Shown piece by piece: positions 36,817 to 46,104 of a stretch of DNA of 64,000 nucleotides; positions within the stretch are counted from its first letter, which is position 1, and every line of letters starts with the position of its first letter. The position numbers and the translations under genes were made by a program. Where the stretch lies: assembly GCA_052161605.1 (NCBI GenBank), contig CP197409.1; one strand, given 5' to 3'. Origin of the DNA: JBKCUI01 sp052161605 (GTDB taxonomy: Bacteria; Planctomycetota; Planctomycetia; Pirellulales; Pirellulaceae). The notes under the pieces were generated by a model. The model was not told where the DNA came from. It saw only the letters and a program-made list of their open reading frames with translations, and made no database searches.

Positions 36817-38721
36817 TTACGTGGTTTCGTCAGCCTTCATACCCAACTGCTTCATCTTGCGGTACAGATTCGTTCGTTGCAAACCCATGCGCGTGGCGGC
36901 CATGGATATATTGCGATTGCACGCTTTGATTTGCTCTTCAATATACTTGGTCTGGAAATCAGCCGTTGCATCAGCCAAACTCTTATTCAGATCCAAACCG
37001 CTCGCATCACTGGTTTCTTGCGAACGAGGAGATCGTACAAAGTCGATGTGGCTGTCCTCAATGACATCACCCGTGCTGAGGTAGGCGATTCGCTCGATAA
37101 TGTTACGCAACTCTCGTACGTTTCCCGGCCAATTATGACCGAGCAGTCGCTTTTGGGCATCCTCGCTCCAAGTCGGTTTACGCCGCCCGATCTTATCGCA
37201 AAACATGGTTAAGAAGAAATCCGCCAATTCCATCACATCGTGGCCACGATTCCTTAACGACGGTAAGTTGATGGTCACAACCGTCAATCGAAAGTACAGA
37301 TCCTCCCGAAAGAGTTTCCGTTCTACCAAGTCGACCAAATTTTGATTGGTGGCCGCAATCACTCGCACGTTGACCGGAATGGGTGTGGAACCTCCAACTC
37401 GAACGACAACTTTCTCTTCCAGGACCCGCAGCAACTTCGCTTGTCCGGCCAAACTCATGTCACCGATCTCATCGAGAAAGAGTGTGCCACCCGACGCTAG
37501 TTCAAACTTTCCGGAGCGGGTTTCATGAGCATCCGTAAAGGCCCCCTTCTCATGGCCAAAGAGTTCGCTCTCCAGCAGTGTCTCGGTGATCGCAGCGCAG
37601 TTAACCGCGATAAATGGCTCGAACTTGCGGGGGCTTTGATAATGAATCTGACGGGATACAACTTCTTTGCCGGTTCCGTTTTCTCCTAGAATCAAGACGG
37701 CCAGATCGGTGTTTCCAACTCGCTCAATGGTGCTCGCTAACTGTTTCATCTCGGGGGACTCCCCGATCAATTGCACTTGCTGTACCGCATCGCGAGTTAA
37801 GCGATCGCGAGCGGCGACCAGTTGCTGCCTTTGTTGAGTGTTGGAGAGGGCCGCCGCTGCATGCCGTGCTAGCTCGATCAGATCATCTTGATCGTTCAAG
37901 TCGAATTTGCCATCCGCGTGATTAATGACTTCGAAGACACCGATGGCTTTCCCTCTTTGATCCAGTAATGGCACTGCGAGCAAGGAGTCTGTGCGGTAGC
38001 CACTGCTGGTGTCCACCCGTCGATCGACCTCGTCTCTCGGATCCGAACGATCCCAACGTCGTGGCTCCAAGGATTTCAAGACGGCTCCTGCCACCCCCTT
38101 GTCGTCAGCGATCCGCAGCGGTTTGTTCTCGATCCCCAAGGCTGGATGACCTACCAGTTCCTTAGTCGCTCGATCCCACAAAAAGATGCTAGCCCGATCG
38201 CATTTGAGTAATCTCGTTGCCGCTTGGGCAATATCCTGAAGCAATCGGTCCAAATCCTGATGGGCATGCCAATCGGCGGAAACGTTTAAAATTTGATTGA
38301 GTCGAATGACGTCGCGAGAGCGTTGCTGGAGGCGTTGCCATAGGTCGATCGCGTAGGCAATTTCTCCTATGCCAGGCTCGAGAGAATTTCCAGAGCCATC
38401 GCTCCCTACCCGCGAATCGGTCGACGTGCAGAGGACCAAATCGACGTGTGATTGGCTAGGAATGTGAAAGTAATTCCAGATAGATTTTTCTAACGGTCGT
38501 TGCGAATCCAAGCATTCCGTCGCGCAGTTCCAATCCGGCGGCTCGGGGCGCGCATCACCCGCATGGAGGACCTTTTTCCAAGCCCCTTTGGCACCTTGCA
38601 GCAAAACGAGGCTCGATATTCCTAACTCTTGACGCCACAGTTGCATCGGAGCGTCAAGGAGTTGATCGAGTGAACGGGACGTCTCCAGCTTTCGAAAAAG
38701 ACCTTCGACAAGTACGCTCAT
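36817..38721 (-). CDS. sigma-54-dependent transcriptional activator with GAF sensor, GAFTDA variant
   Basis: 634 residues. An N-terminal unclassified region leads into a GAF domain (LLKCDRASIFLWDRATKEL, SLLAVPLLDQRGKAIGVFEVIN). The AAA+ activator domain has GENGTGKE (Walker A) and GGTLFLDEIGDMS (Walker B). The sigma-54 contact loop reads GHEKGAFTDA rather than the canonical GAFTGA. The C-terminal Fis-type helix-turn-helix is NISMAATRMGLQRTNLYRKM. It should activate a sigma-54 promoter in response to a ligand at GAF. The frame is open to 38838, but ATG at 38721 gives a natural start. Confidence 0.88.
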   Translation of the reverse strand: MSVLVEGLFRKLETSRSLDQLLDAPMQLWRQELGISSLVLLQGAKGAWKKVLHAGDARPEPPDWNCATECLDSQRPLEKSIWNYFHIPSQSHVDLVLCTSTDSRVGSDGSGNSLEPGIGEIAYAIDLWQRLQQRSRDVIRLNQILNVSADWHAHQDLDRLLQDIAQAATRLLKCDRASIFLWDRATKELVGHPALGIENKPLRIADDKGVAGAVLKSLEPRRWDRSDPRDEVDRRVDTSSGYRTDSLLAVPLLDQRGKAIGVFEVINHADGKFDLNDQDDLIELARHAAAALSNTQQRQQLVAARDRLTRDAVQQVQLIGESPEMKQLASTIERVGNTDLAVLILGENGTGKEVVSRQIHYQSPRKFEPFIAVNCAAITETLLESELFGHEKGAFTDAHETRSGKFELASGGTLFLDEIGDMSLAGQAKLLRVLEEKVVVRVGGSTPIPVNVRVIAATNQNLVDLVERKLFREDLYFRLTVVTINLPSLRNRGHDVMELADFFLTMFCDKIGRRKPTWSEDAQKRLLGHNWPGNVRELRNIIERIAYLSTGDVIEDSHIDFVRSPRSQETSDASGLDLNKSLADATADFQTKYIEEQIKACNRNISMAATRMGLQRTNLYRKMKQLGMKADETT

Positions 38722-38927
38722 ACTGGCTTCAACTTTCTTGCAACGTTGACGTGACGAATAATGCGATGCATGTACTGCGATGCATGCTGGGGCCGATTTG
38801 TAGGAAAGCGACGCAGCCGGGGTGTGCAAATCTGGCAATGGTGTTCAAATCTGGCAATACTTTACACATCGCTTGGGAAACCGCGAACCACGCTCCCTTC
38901 GTTTTTGCTCGTTCGTATGGTAAATCT

Positions 38928-39929
38928 GTGTCGAAAATCATCCTGGTTACTGGTTATGGCGGCTTTTTGGGAAGTGCTATTTGTCGCAAGCTGCTTGAGC
39001 GCGGGTATGAGGTGCGAGGAATCGCTCGCGGTTCCTATCCTGATTTGCAATCGCTCGGAGTAGAGTGTTTTCAAGGTTCGGTCGCTGATGCTGCCGTTTG
39101 CCATTCGGCTTGCCAAGGTGTTTCGGGAATTGTGCACACCGCAGCCCTCGCGGGTGTCTGGGGCAAGCGGACGGATTTTGAGCGAATCAACGTCAATGCA
39201 ACAGACTATTTGCTGCGTGAAGCCAAGTCGCAAGCCATTCCCGCGTTTGTTTACACCAGCTCGCCATCGGTTACCTTTGATGGATCGCCGCAAATCAACG
39301 TCGATGAAGCGGCCCCGTATCCCAAGGCTTGGCTTTGCGATTACCCTCGCACCAAGGCGATTGCTGAGCAGCGGGTCTTGGACTCCAACTCCGGCCAGCT
39401 CGCCACCTGCGCCCTTCGCCCCCATCTCATCTGGGGAGTGGGGGATCCACACCTCATCCCACGAGTGATTTCGCGTTGCCGAAAAGGGCGATTGATGAGA
39501 GTCGGTGATGGCAAGAACTTGATCGACACCGTCCATGTCGATGTAGCCGCCGAAGCACATGTATTGGCCCTGAACCGGATGCTTGATCGAGATCGGGATG
39601 CAGCCGGACGGCCGTACTTTATTACGGATGGGGAACCGATCGAGTGTTGGAAATGGATCACCGATATTCTATCGTTTGCGAATCTGCTCCCGCCTAATCG
39701 CTCGATTTCTTTGGCAAATGCGTATCGTGTAGGGGCCGCCTTGGAGCTGATCTTCAAGCTGGCCCGCCTCCGCTCAGAGCCCCCCATGACCCGATTTGTG
39801 GCCAAGCAACTCGGGGTTGCACATTACTTTAATATCGATTCCGCCAGAAAAAGACTGGGCTTTCATCCCCCTACAAATCGGCAAGAAATCGTCGAAAACA
39901 TGCGTGGCACCCTGACGGCCCCTGATTGA
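38928..39929 (+). CDS. NAD(P)-dependent epimerase/3-beta-HSD-type dehydrogenase (OleD-like)
   Basis: An extended short-chain dehydrogenase of about 333 residues. The nucleotide-binding motif is ILVTGYGGFLGSAICRKLL. HTAALAGVWG, the catalytic YPRTK (YxxxK) and RPHLIWGVGDPHLIPR are the blocks shared with 3-beta-hydroxysteroid dehydrogenases and OleD of olefin biosynthesis. No OleA/B/C partner is nearby, so the substrate is open. The start is uncertain: GTG at 38928 just precedes the Rossmann motif, while the frame is open to 38670 and overlaps the divergent activator gene. Confidence 0.8.
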   Translation: MSKIILVTGYGGFLGSAICRKLLERGYEVRGIARGSYPDLQSLGVECFQGSVADAAVCHSACQGVSGIVHTAALAGVWGKRTDFERINVNATDYLLREAKSQAIPAFVYTSSPSVTFDGSPQINVDEAAPYPKAWLCDYPRTKAIAEQRVLDSNSGQLATCALRPHLIWGVGDPHLIPRVISRCRKGRLMRVGDGKNLIDTVHVDVAAEAHVLALNRMLDRDRDAAGRPYFITDGEPIECWKWITDILSFANLLPPNRSISLANAYRVGAALELIFKLARLRSEPPMTRFVAKQLGVAHYFNIDSARKRLGFHPPTNRQEIVENMRGTLTAPD

Positions 39930-40005
39930 AACCGGCACAAAACTGGGATTTAGAAAAACCCGAGACTAGGATTTTAAGCCGATTCGCCTAAAATTCGCCC
40001 CCATC

Positions 40006-42099
40006 ATGGCAAGAGATCTAAAATCGATACGAAACATTGGAATTATCGCCCACATCGATGCGGGCAAGACCACCGTCACGGAGCAGATGCTCTATATGAG
40101 CGGCACCAAGCATAAGGCCGGCGCAGTTGATTCAGGCACGACGGAAACAGACGATGACCCCGAGGAACAGCAACGGGGCATCACGATCTTTTCCGCGTGC
40201 GTGACGTTTCGCTGGAAAGATTGCTCCGTCAATTTGCTCGACACACCTGGTCACGTCGACTTTACCGCCGAGGTGGAACGCTGTTTGCGAGTGCTCGACG
40301 GAGCGGTGGTGGTCTTCTCAGCTCGTGAAGGGGTCGAGGCCCAAAGCGAAACGGTCTGGCGACAAGCCAACAAGTACGGTGTGCCTCGCATTGTTTTTAT
40401 CAACAAGCTGGACCGCGAAGGGGCCGACTTCTACCGCGTTTTGGAAGAAATTGGCCCTAGGCTCGCAGCCGACCCGGTCGCGATACAAATCCCGGTCGGT
40501 CAAGGCCCCGCTCACACGAACGAACCTTTCCGCGGTGTGATCGATTTGATCGACATGAAGCTGCTAACCTTTAGCAAGGAAGATTCCGGTCGCACTGCGA
40601 CCGCAACTGAGATCCCAGAAGAGTTGGTCGAGGATGCACTCGGGTGGCGAAATGAACTTCTCGAGAAACTCTACACGCACAGCAGCGAGATGATGGAGCT
40701 GGCGATGGAGGAGAAAGAGATTCCTGCCGCCATGATCCGCGAGACTCTGCGTCAAGCATGTATCGAAATGAAGCTCCAACCCGTGCTTTGCGGCTCCGCT
40801 CTGCATGGAGCAGGAGTCCAACCGTTGCTTGACGGGGTGGCCCATTATTTGCCATGCCCGCTCGATCGGCCTCCAGTGAGCGGCTGCGATCCTAAGAAGC
40901 GTGATAAAGAGTTGCAACGCAACCCCGACCCCAAAGAACCCTTCTGCGGTTTGGTCTTCAAAATCCTGCCCGCCAAAACCGGCGACATGTTCTGGATTCG
41001 AGTTTACTCTGGCCGGCTCGAATCGAACTCGCGGGTCTACAACCCAAATCGCGACAAGAAAGAAAACGTCGCGCAACTTTGGCAAATTCATGCTTCCAAA
41101 AAAGATCGCCAAGGACAAATTGATGCACTGGAGTGTGGAGACATCGCTTGTGCAATCGGTCCAAAGGATTCCATAACCGGTGACACCCTTTGCGATACGC
41201 GGGATATGATCGAGCTCCCATCGATCCAGTTCGCGCAATCGGTTATCTCGATGGCGATCGAGCCAGAAAACACGACGGAACGCAAAAAGCTTGGCGAAGT
41301 GCTCGACATGCTCAAGCGGCAAGATCCGACCTTCCATGCGAGCGATAGTGCTGAGTCTGGACAAACTCTTATCAGCGGAATGGGAGAGCTCCATCTCGAG
41401 GTCATCAAGAATCGACTTGTTCGGGACTTCAAACTCGCGGTGAAGTTTTACAAGCCACGTGTCAGCTACCGGGAAACCATCAGCGACACGACCGAGGTTG
41501 TTGGCCAGTGCAATCGTATGGTGAACGGGCAACAACTCTTCGCACGGCTCAAAGTTCGATTCGAACCGCTCGAAGATCGGTCCGCAAAAGTTATCGTGCT
41601 CGACCGTACTCCAGTAGATCAGATGCTACCTGAGAACTTGCGACAAGCGGCTCTCGATGAGTTGCGCAATCGATCCGAGGGTGGCGGCGTCATTGGCTCC
41701 TTCCCGCTCACTGGCATTCGTATCAGTATTTTGGGTGGCGAGATTGCTGAAGTGGGCTCCGATGAAGTCGCCTTCAAAATCGCTGCGAATGATGCGTTCG
41801 ACGAAGGACTCAAAGAAGGCAATCCGACCTTGCTCGAACCAGTTATGAAGATGGATATCACCACACCACCTGACTACCTCGGAGAGATCGTTGGCGATAT
41901 TCAGCAGCGACGCGGCCTCATCGAAAGAACCGAAGCACGCGGAGCGGTCACGACGGTATGGGCACTCGCCCCACTCAAGGAGCTATTCGGCTATTCGAGT
42001 GCAATACGTTCTCTCAGTCAGGGGCGTGCCGGTTGTTCTATGGAACCGCACGGCTACCAAGTTGCACCGAAAGAAGACGCAGAAGCGTTCGCCATGTAA
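40006..42099 (+). CDS. fusA: elongation factor G
   Basis: Translocation GTPase of 697 residues. G1 AHIDAGKTTVTEQML, switch I with QQRGITIFSACV, G3 DTPGHVDF, G4 NKLDREGADF. Domain II and III blocks follow (ISGMGELHLEVIKNRL) and the domain IV/V part ends with the LKELFGYSSAIRSLSQGRA motif conserved in EF-G. Planctomycetes often have several EF-G paralogues; no rps/tuf neighbours are present, so this may be a secondary copy. The start at 40006 gives the canonical N-terminus. Confidence 0.93.
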   Translation: MARDLKSIRNIGIIAHIDAGKTTVTEQMLYMSGTKHKAGAVDSGTTETDDDPEEQQRGITIFSACVTFRWKDCSVNLLDTPGHVDFTAEVERCLRVLDGAVVVFSAREGVEAQSETVWRQANKYGVPRIVFINKLDREGADFYRVLEEIGPRLAADPVAIQIPVGQGPAHTNEPFRGVIDLIDMKLLTFSKEDSGRTATATEIPEELVEDALGWRNELLEKLYTHSSEMMELAMEEKEIPAAMIRETLRQACIEMKLQPVLCGSALHGAGVQPLLDGVAHYLPCPLDRPPVSGCDPKKRDKELQRNPDPKEPFCGLVFKILPAKTGDMFWIRVYSGRLESNSRVYNPNRDKKENVAQLWQIHASKKDRQGQIDALECGDIACAIGPKDSITGDTLCDTRDMIELPSIQFAQSVISMAIEPENTTERKKLGEVLDMLKRQDPTFHASDSAESGQTLISGMGELHLEVIKNRLVRDFKLAVKFYKPRVSYRETISDTTEVVGQCNRMVNGQQLFARLKVRFEPLEDRSAKVIVLDRTPVDQMLPENLRQAALDELRNRSEGGGVIGSFPLTGIRISILGGEIAEVGSDEVAFKIAANDAFDEGLKEGNPTLLEPVMKMDITTPPDYLGEIVGDIQQRRGLIERTEARGAVTTVWALAPLKELFGYSSAIRSLSQGRAGCSMEPHGYQVAPKEDAEAFAM

Positions 42100-42229
42100 G
42101 CCGATCTCAATGCAACCTTCTCGCAGCACGAAACCATCTCGGGCTCATGCTCCACAAGCTACATCGCACCGAGATTGCTCGAATCACGATATACATTAAC
42201 CATTTACAAGATTAGCTTAACAACCACGA

Positions 42230-43525
42230 ATGAACGTTTTAGTCATTGGAAGCGGCGGACGCGAACACGCTTTGGCCTGGAAAATTAGTCAAAGCCCGCG
42301 AATCAAGCGATTATGGGTGGCACCCGGTAACGCCGGTACTGCACTCGAAGCGGAAAATGTGCCTATCGCCGCTGATGACATCAAGGGCTTGGTCGCGTTT
42401 GCTAAGAAAGAAAAAGTTGACTTAGTAGTCGTTGGTCCTGAGGTGCCTCTCACACTCGGAATTGTGGATGCCATGGCGGCGGAAAAGATCCGTGCTTTCG
42501 GCCCATCCCGAGCAGCGGCTCAACTGGAAGGAAGCAAAGCGTTTTGCAAACTCACGTTGCGGCAAGCTGACGTTCCAACAGCCGACTATCAAGTCTTTCG
42601 CGATGCCGACAGCGCCATGCGATATATCAAGGCCCGCTATCCCAACGAGAACGACAAAGCTCCGGTCGTTGTCAAAGCTGATGGGTTGGCAAGTGGCAAA
42701 GGAGTGATCGTTTGTTCTCGCAGGAACGACGCGCTCGAGGCCATCGATCGCGTGGCTCGAAAGAATGAGTTCGGCAAAGCGGGTTCACAATTGATTATTG
42801 AGGATCGACTGGAGGGCCCCGAGGCCAGCGTGTTGGTCATTACCGATGGCAAGACACTCCTCACCCTGCCGAGTGCTCAAGATCACAAGGCAGCATACGA
42901 TGGCGATAAAGGGCCCAACACCGGTGGCATGGGAGCCTACTCGCCAACTCCGGTCGTGACGGATGAAATCATGGAAACCATCGAGGATAAAATCCTGGTT
43001 CCGACCATTCACACCATGAAACGAAATCGCAAACCATTCAAAGGTGTGCTCTACGCCGGCTTGATGCTGACCCAGGTCGGTCCCAAGGTGCTTGAGTACA
43101 ACGTTCGATTTGGGGATCCCGAATGCCAGCCGATTCTGATGCGACTTAAGAGCGATCTGCTGGACATTCTCGAAGCGACCGTAGATGGTCGACTCGATGA
43201 GATCGATCCACCGGTATGGGATCCTAGACCGGCTATTTGCGTCGTCATGGCCAGTCAAGGCTACCCGGGTGACTACGAAAACGGGAAAGAGATCACCGGA
43301 CTCGACGAAGCTGCGGGCGTAACGGACGTAAAGGTATTTCACGCGGGAACAAAGCTGGTCAATGGCAAAGTGCACACGAACGGTGGGCGCGTATTGGGAG
43401 TGACGGCCTTGGGAGACAGTCTCGCGACGGCCAAGCTCAATGCTTATACCGCCGTCAAGGCGATTCGTTGGCCAGGGGCGTGGTGCCGCAAAGACATCAG
43501 CGACAAGGCCTCCGCATCAAGCTAG
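42230..43525 (+). CDS. purD: phosphoribosylamine-glycine ligase
   Basis: GAR synthetase, second step of purine synthesis. 431 residues. MNVLVIGSGGREHALAWKI is the diagnostic N-terminus; VKADGLASGKGVIVC and RLEGPEASVLVITDGK belong to the ATP-grasp; NTGGMGAYSPTPV and YNVRFGDPECQPI are the catalytic blocks. The end near GDSLATAKLNAYTAVKAIRWPGAWCRKDI is typical. It lies 131 bp after fusA. The 174 bp following, to the integrase end, hold nothing recognisable. Confidence 0.95.
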   Translation: MNVLVIGSGGREHALAWKISQSPRIKRLWVAPGNAGTALEAENVPIAADDIKGLVAFAKKEKVDLVVVGPEVPLTLGIVDAMAAEKIRAFGPSRAAAQLEGSKAFCKLTLRQADVPTADYQVFRDADSAMRYIKARYPNENDKAPVVVKADGLASGKGVIVCSRRNDALEAIDRVARKNEFGKAGSQLIIEDRLEGPEASVLVITDGKTLLTLPSAQDHKAAYDGDKGPNTGGMGAYSPTPVVTDEIMETIEDKILVPTIHTMKRNRKPFKGVLYAGLMLTQVGPKVLEYNVRFGDPECQPILMRLKSDLLDILEATVDGRLDEIDPPVWDPRPAICVVMASQGYPGDYENGKEITGLDEAAGVTDVKVFHAGTKLVNGKVHTNGGRVLGVTALGDSLATAKLNAYTAVKAIRWPGAWCRKDISDKASASS

Positions 43526-43699
43526 AAATAGATCCAGTAAACGATTCCCATGCCGCTCACCATCGATTTTATCTCGGTGGCAGCGTGACTCATCAGCTAA
43601 TCGTCTCCCTGATTGCCATCAACTCCCCCCTGCCATCTCCCATTTATCGTCCTGTTGTATACTCCGGACGACCTTGCCCCCTTGCCCCCTTCACCCTTC

Positions 43700-44752
43700 C
43701 TACAATCTATCCAAAGGGCTTTCCACCCCGCTCGCGCCTAGCCGACTGACGTGCGTATAAATCATGGTTGTCGAGACATCCGCATGTCCCAGCAGTTGCT
43801 GGATCGTTCGAATATCTTTGCCAGATTCCAGCAGATGGGTCGCAAAGCTATGGCGCAACGTGTGACAAGAAACCTTTTTGTGGATCTCCGCTTTTTTTAC
43901 AGCCGTTTTTAATGCCGCTTGGACCGAGTTCTCATTCACATGATGTCGTCTTAGTTGAGATCGATCCCCATCGATTACATGCTCGTCCGGGACCCCTTCG
44001 ACCGCTTCACGTGGGTGCGAGTCATACGAGAGATTCTTGGCCGGGAACAGATACTGCCAGGCAAGCTCACGTCCAGCTTCCGGGTATTTCACCGCCAGAG
44101 CATAGGGCAACCAGACCCAGCCAGCACCGACGAGCAAATCGTGTTCGTGAAGCTTTTTGACCAAATCCATTTGGTGTTTAAGGTCAGCGACCAGCTTTTG
44201 GGGGAGCGGAACCGCACGATCCTTTTCCCCTTTTGCTTCCCGGATGATGATCTGCTTGCGTTCGAAATCGATGTCCTTGAACCGCAATCGACAAGCTTCC
44301 ATGAGCCTCAAGCCACATCCATAGAGCAAGCTGCAAATAAGCTTCTTAGGCTTAGGCTGGACGAGTTCCAGGATGCGAGCCACCTCGGGTGCAGATAGCA
44401 CGACAGGCAGTTTAGAAGGCTTCTTTGCCCGTACGGCATCGAGTTGAAAATCAACCTTGAGAACCTTCGAGTACAGGAACAGCAGTGCCGAGAGGGCCTG
44501 GTTTTGGGTACTGGCAGCCACTTTTCGTTCGACCGCCAGATGCGTGAGAAACTCGTTAATCTCTGGGGTCCCCAATTGGAGGGGGTGAACCCAATCCCCT
44601 CGCTGATCGCGGTGGTAGATGAAGTATCGATTGATCCATCCGACGTAGGCTTCTTCGGTGCGTTTTGCGACGTGAAGCGTACGAGCCATTCGGCGGACCT
44701 GGGTGATTAAGCTAGCGTTTTTCGTCTGAGGATTTGGTTCTGCTTCGTGCAA
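43700..44752 (-). CDS. intI: integron integrase IntI
   Basis: Tyrosine recombinase that inserts and excises gene cassettes. 350 residues with the catalytic set: Arg in YGCGLRLMEACRLRF, His and Arg in CHTLRHSFATH, His in QLLGHADV and the nucleophile Tyr in TTMIYTHVSRLG. The IntI-specific extra segment between the boxes is present (LPYALAVKYPEAGRELAWQY, LFPAKNLSYD, RRHHVNENSVQAALK), which separates it from XerC/D and phage integrases. The listed start is TTG; an ATG at 44689 is the only early alternative. It is transcribed away from the cassette array, the canonical platform arrangement. The left end abuts the purD-side chromosome. Confidence 0.94.
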   Translation of the reverse strand: MHEAEPNPQTKNASLITQVRRMARTLHVAKRTEEAYVGWINRYFIYHRDQRGDWVHPLQLGTPEINEFLTHLAVERKVAASTQNQALSALLFLYSKVLKVDFQLDAVRAKKPSKLPVVLSAPEVARILELVQPKPKKLICSLLYGCGLRLMEACRLRFKDIDFERKQIIIREAKGEKDRAVPLPQKLVADLKHQMDLVKKLHEHDLLVGAGWVWLPYALAVKYPEAGRELAWQYLFPAKNLSYDSHPREAVEGVPDEHVIDGDRSQLRRHHVNENSVQAALKTAVKKAEIHKKVSCHTLRHSFATHLLESGKDIRTIQQLLGHADVSTTMIYTHVSRLGASGVESPLDRL

Positions 44753-44974
44753 AATGGAGTTCCGTATATGCTGGAAAAGGCAAATTCATTATAATCTTGA
44801 AAAATCAAAACCATCATATCCGAGCAATGTCATTTGCGACAGTAGGGTGGTGGGGTGAATGAAAGTCAGAAAATCCTCCCGTTTTTGCGAGAGCCAAGTT
44901 GCCAACGCTGGTTGGATTATGGTAAACTGCGACCCAGCGGAATTATGGGAAATTCCGTATACAATATGTTAGCT
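44753..44974 (+). promoter_or_regulatory. attI site and presumed cassette promoter region
   Basis: The gap between intI and the first cassette. The recombination point should be after the G at 44968 in ATATG/TTAGCTAAG, where cassette 1 joins. Just before it GGAATT (44939-44944) and AATTCC (44951-44956) form an inverted repeat. TTGCCA-18-TAAACT around 44898-44929, reading toward the array, is a fair match to a sigma-70 promoter and may be Pc. TTCCGTATA occurs twice, near the intI start and near the join. Exact attI limits and the promoter are inferred. Confidence 0.6.
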
Positions 44975-45229
44975 AAGAAGTAACGCGACCAGCAGAAAAG
45001 ACGGTCGCTTGCACCTTTGTCCCTGCTGAATGTTGACTCCCTCTGTGGTACGATAGAGCGATGTCAGAGACTGGCTCTGACTGAGGATGACGTGTGAGCA
45101 GTGCGGACGACGGCACTCGATCCTCCGGACAAGAACGCGTGTTCCGCTAACCAGCGGATGCATTCAACGTCTCGATTCCGGGGTCTTGGGCGGTCCACGA
45201 TCCTCGCTCGACGTGAATGATCCTTATTC
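44968..45229 (+). other. integron cassette 1, family A (no clear gene)
   Basis: First cassette, 262 bp. It starts GTTAGCTAAG and its attC is 45145-45236, with R'' CGCTAAC, arms GGATGCATTCAACGTC / GACGTGAATGATCC (one extra base in the first arm) and R' GTTAGCT. Inside are a small stem (CGACC/GGTCG, near 44985), TGTGGTACGAT at 45044-45054 (extended -10-like), and a hairpin GTCAGA/TCTGAC at 45063-45081 that overlaps a 7-codon frame MSETGSD. No longer convincing gene. Identical to cassette 9. Confidence 0.85.
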
Positions 45230-45490
45230 GTTAGCTAGGAAGTAACGCGACGGCAGAAAAGTGTGTCGCTTGCACTCTCAACCCTGCTGAATGTTGACTC
45301 CCCCTGTGGTACGATAGAGCGATGTCAGAGACTGTCTCTGACTGAGGATGACACGCGAGCAGTGCGGACGACGGCACTCGATCCTCCGGGCAAGAACGCG
45401 TGTTCCGCTAACCAGCGGATGCATTCAACGTCTCGATTCCGGGGTCTTGGGCGGTCCATGATCCCCGCTCGACGTGAATGATCCTTTTAC
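45230..45490 (+). other. integron cassette 2, family A (no clear gene)
   Basis: 261 bp, attC 45406-45497. Same organisation as cassette 1 but differing at several sites: stem GCGAC/GTCGC, micro-frame MSETVSD, and CCATGATCC in the attC loop side. Identical to cassette 8. Confidence 0.85.
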
Positions 45491-46104
45491 GTTCTGTCTT
45501 AAGGTAAGGTTGTGCTCAATGGACGTGAATGACGAGTCACCCGACTGGATCGCCATCGCAGAGCGTTCAAGCTTTACGTCCGGTCGAGCGAGATTAATTG
45601 TTTGGGCAGTCGCACAACTGATGTTACTTTTTTGCATTCCGCTTTGCGCAGCCGGAAAAGGAATCGAAGCGCTGGTACTGGGACTCCTTTGGATTCTTGG
45701 CACTTGTTGGTTCTGCGGTGCGCAGAAGGCCGTTTTCGTGGATGTTAGTGCGAGAATAGTTCGCTACTGTCGTCACGTCTTTGGCTTTCCTGTTTTCTGG
45801 CGATTTTTCGCAATCGGTGATGGTGATGGCTTATATTTGATCTTCCGATTGGATAGTGATGCCGATAAAGGAATTCACAGGCTGTATTTGAAACACGCAA
45901 ACAATGATTTTTACTTACTCGATTTACCGTCGGATTCCCCAGGAAAATCGTCGGAAATAATCTCTCTAGTACAGTCTGTTGCCGACCGATTAAGCATTTA
46001 CAATTATGGGTATAGATAGACAGAACCAAGCGATGCAGACGAAGCCCTCGATCAGACGTTTTGACTTGCCTTGAGTCAATCGCTCGGGCTCGCTGATCGC
46101 CCCC
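45491..46104 (+). other. integron cassette 3, family B
   Basis: 614 bp starting GTTCTGTC; attC 46020-46111 with R'' ACAGAAC complementary to the cassette start, arms GCGATGCAGACGAAGCCC / GGGCTCGCTGATCGC. Exact tandem duplicate of cassette 4. Confidence 0.9.
45519..46019 (+). CDS. cassette 3 gene: small membrane protein of unknown function
   Basis: 166 residues from ATG at 45519, 28 bp inside the cassette. A polar N-terminus (MDVNDESPDWIAIAERSS) is followed by two adjacent membrane segments (LIVWAVAQLMLLFCIPLCA and GIEALVLGLLWILGTCWFC). A cytosolic or periplasmic domain follows (VFVDVSARIVRYCRHVFGFPV, GLYLIFRLDSDADKG, DFYLLDLPSD). I do not recognise the family; the layout recalls small membrane proteins with a PH-like beta domain. 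The frame is also open back through the attC of cassette 2, which I read as chance. Confidence 0.75.
   Translation: MDVNDESPDWIAIAERSSFTSGRARLIVWAVAQLMLLFCIPLCAAGKGIEALVLGLLWILGTCWFCGAQKAVFVDVSARIVRYCRHVFGFPVFWRFFAIGDGDGLYLIFRLDSDADKGIHRLYLKHANNDFYLLDLPSDSPGKSSEIISLVQSVADRLSIYNYGYR

Noticed and set aside
45034..45054. TTGACT/TTGACA and TACGAT in A cassettes as a standard -35/-10 pair
   Set aside because: The spacing is only 10 bases. An extended -10 reading of TGTGGTACGAT is kept as a weaker hypothesis.
44969..45163. Minus-strand frame of about 64 codons in A cassettes (MHPLVSGTRVL...)
   Set aside because: It starts inside the attC, its length changes between copies through small indels, and base changes do not favour silent positions; it is likely a by-product of structure conservation.
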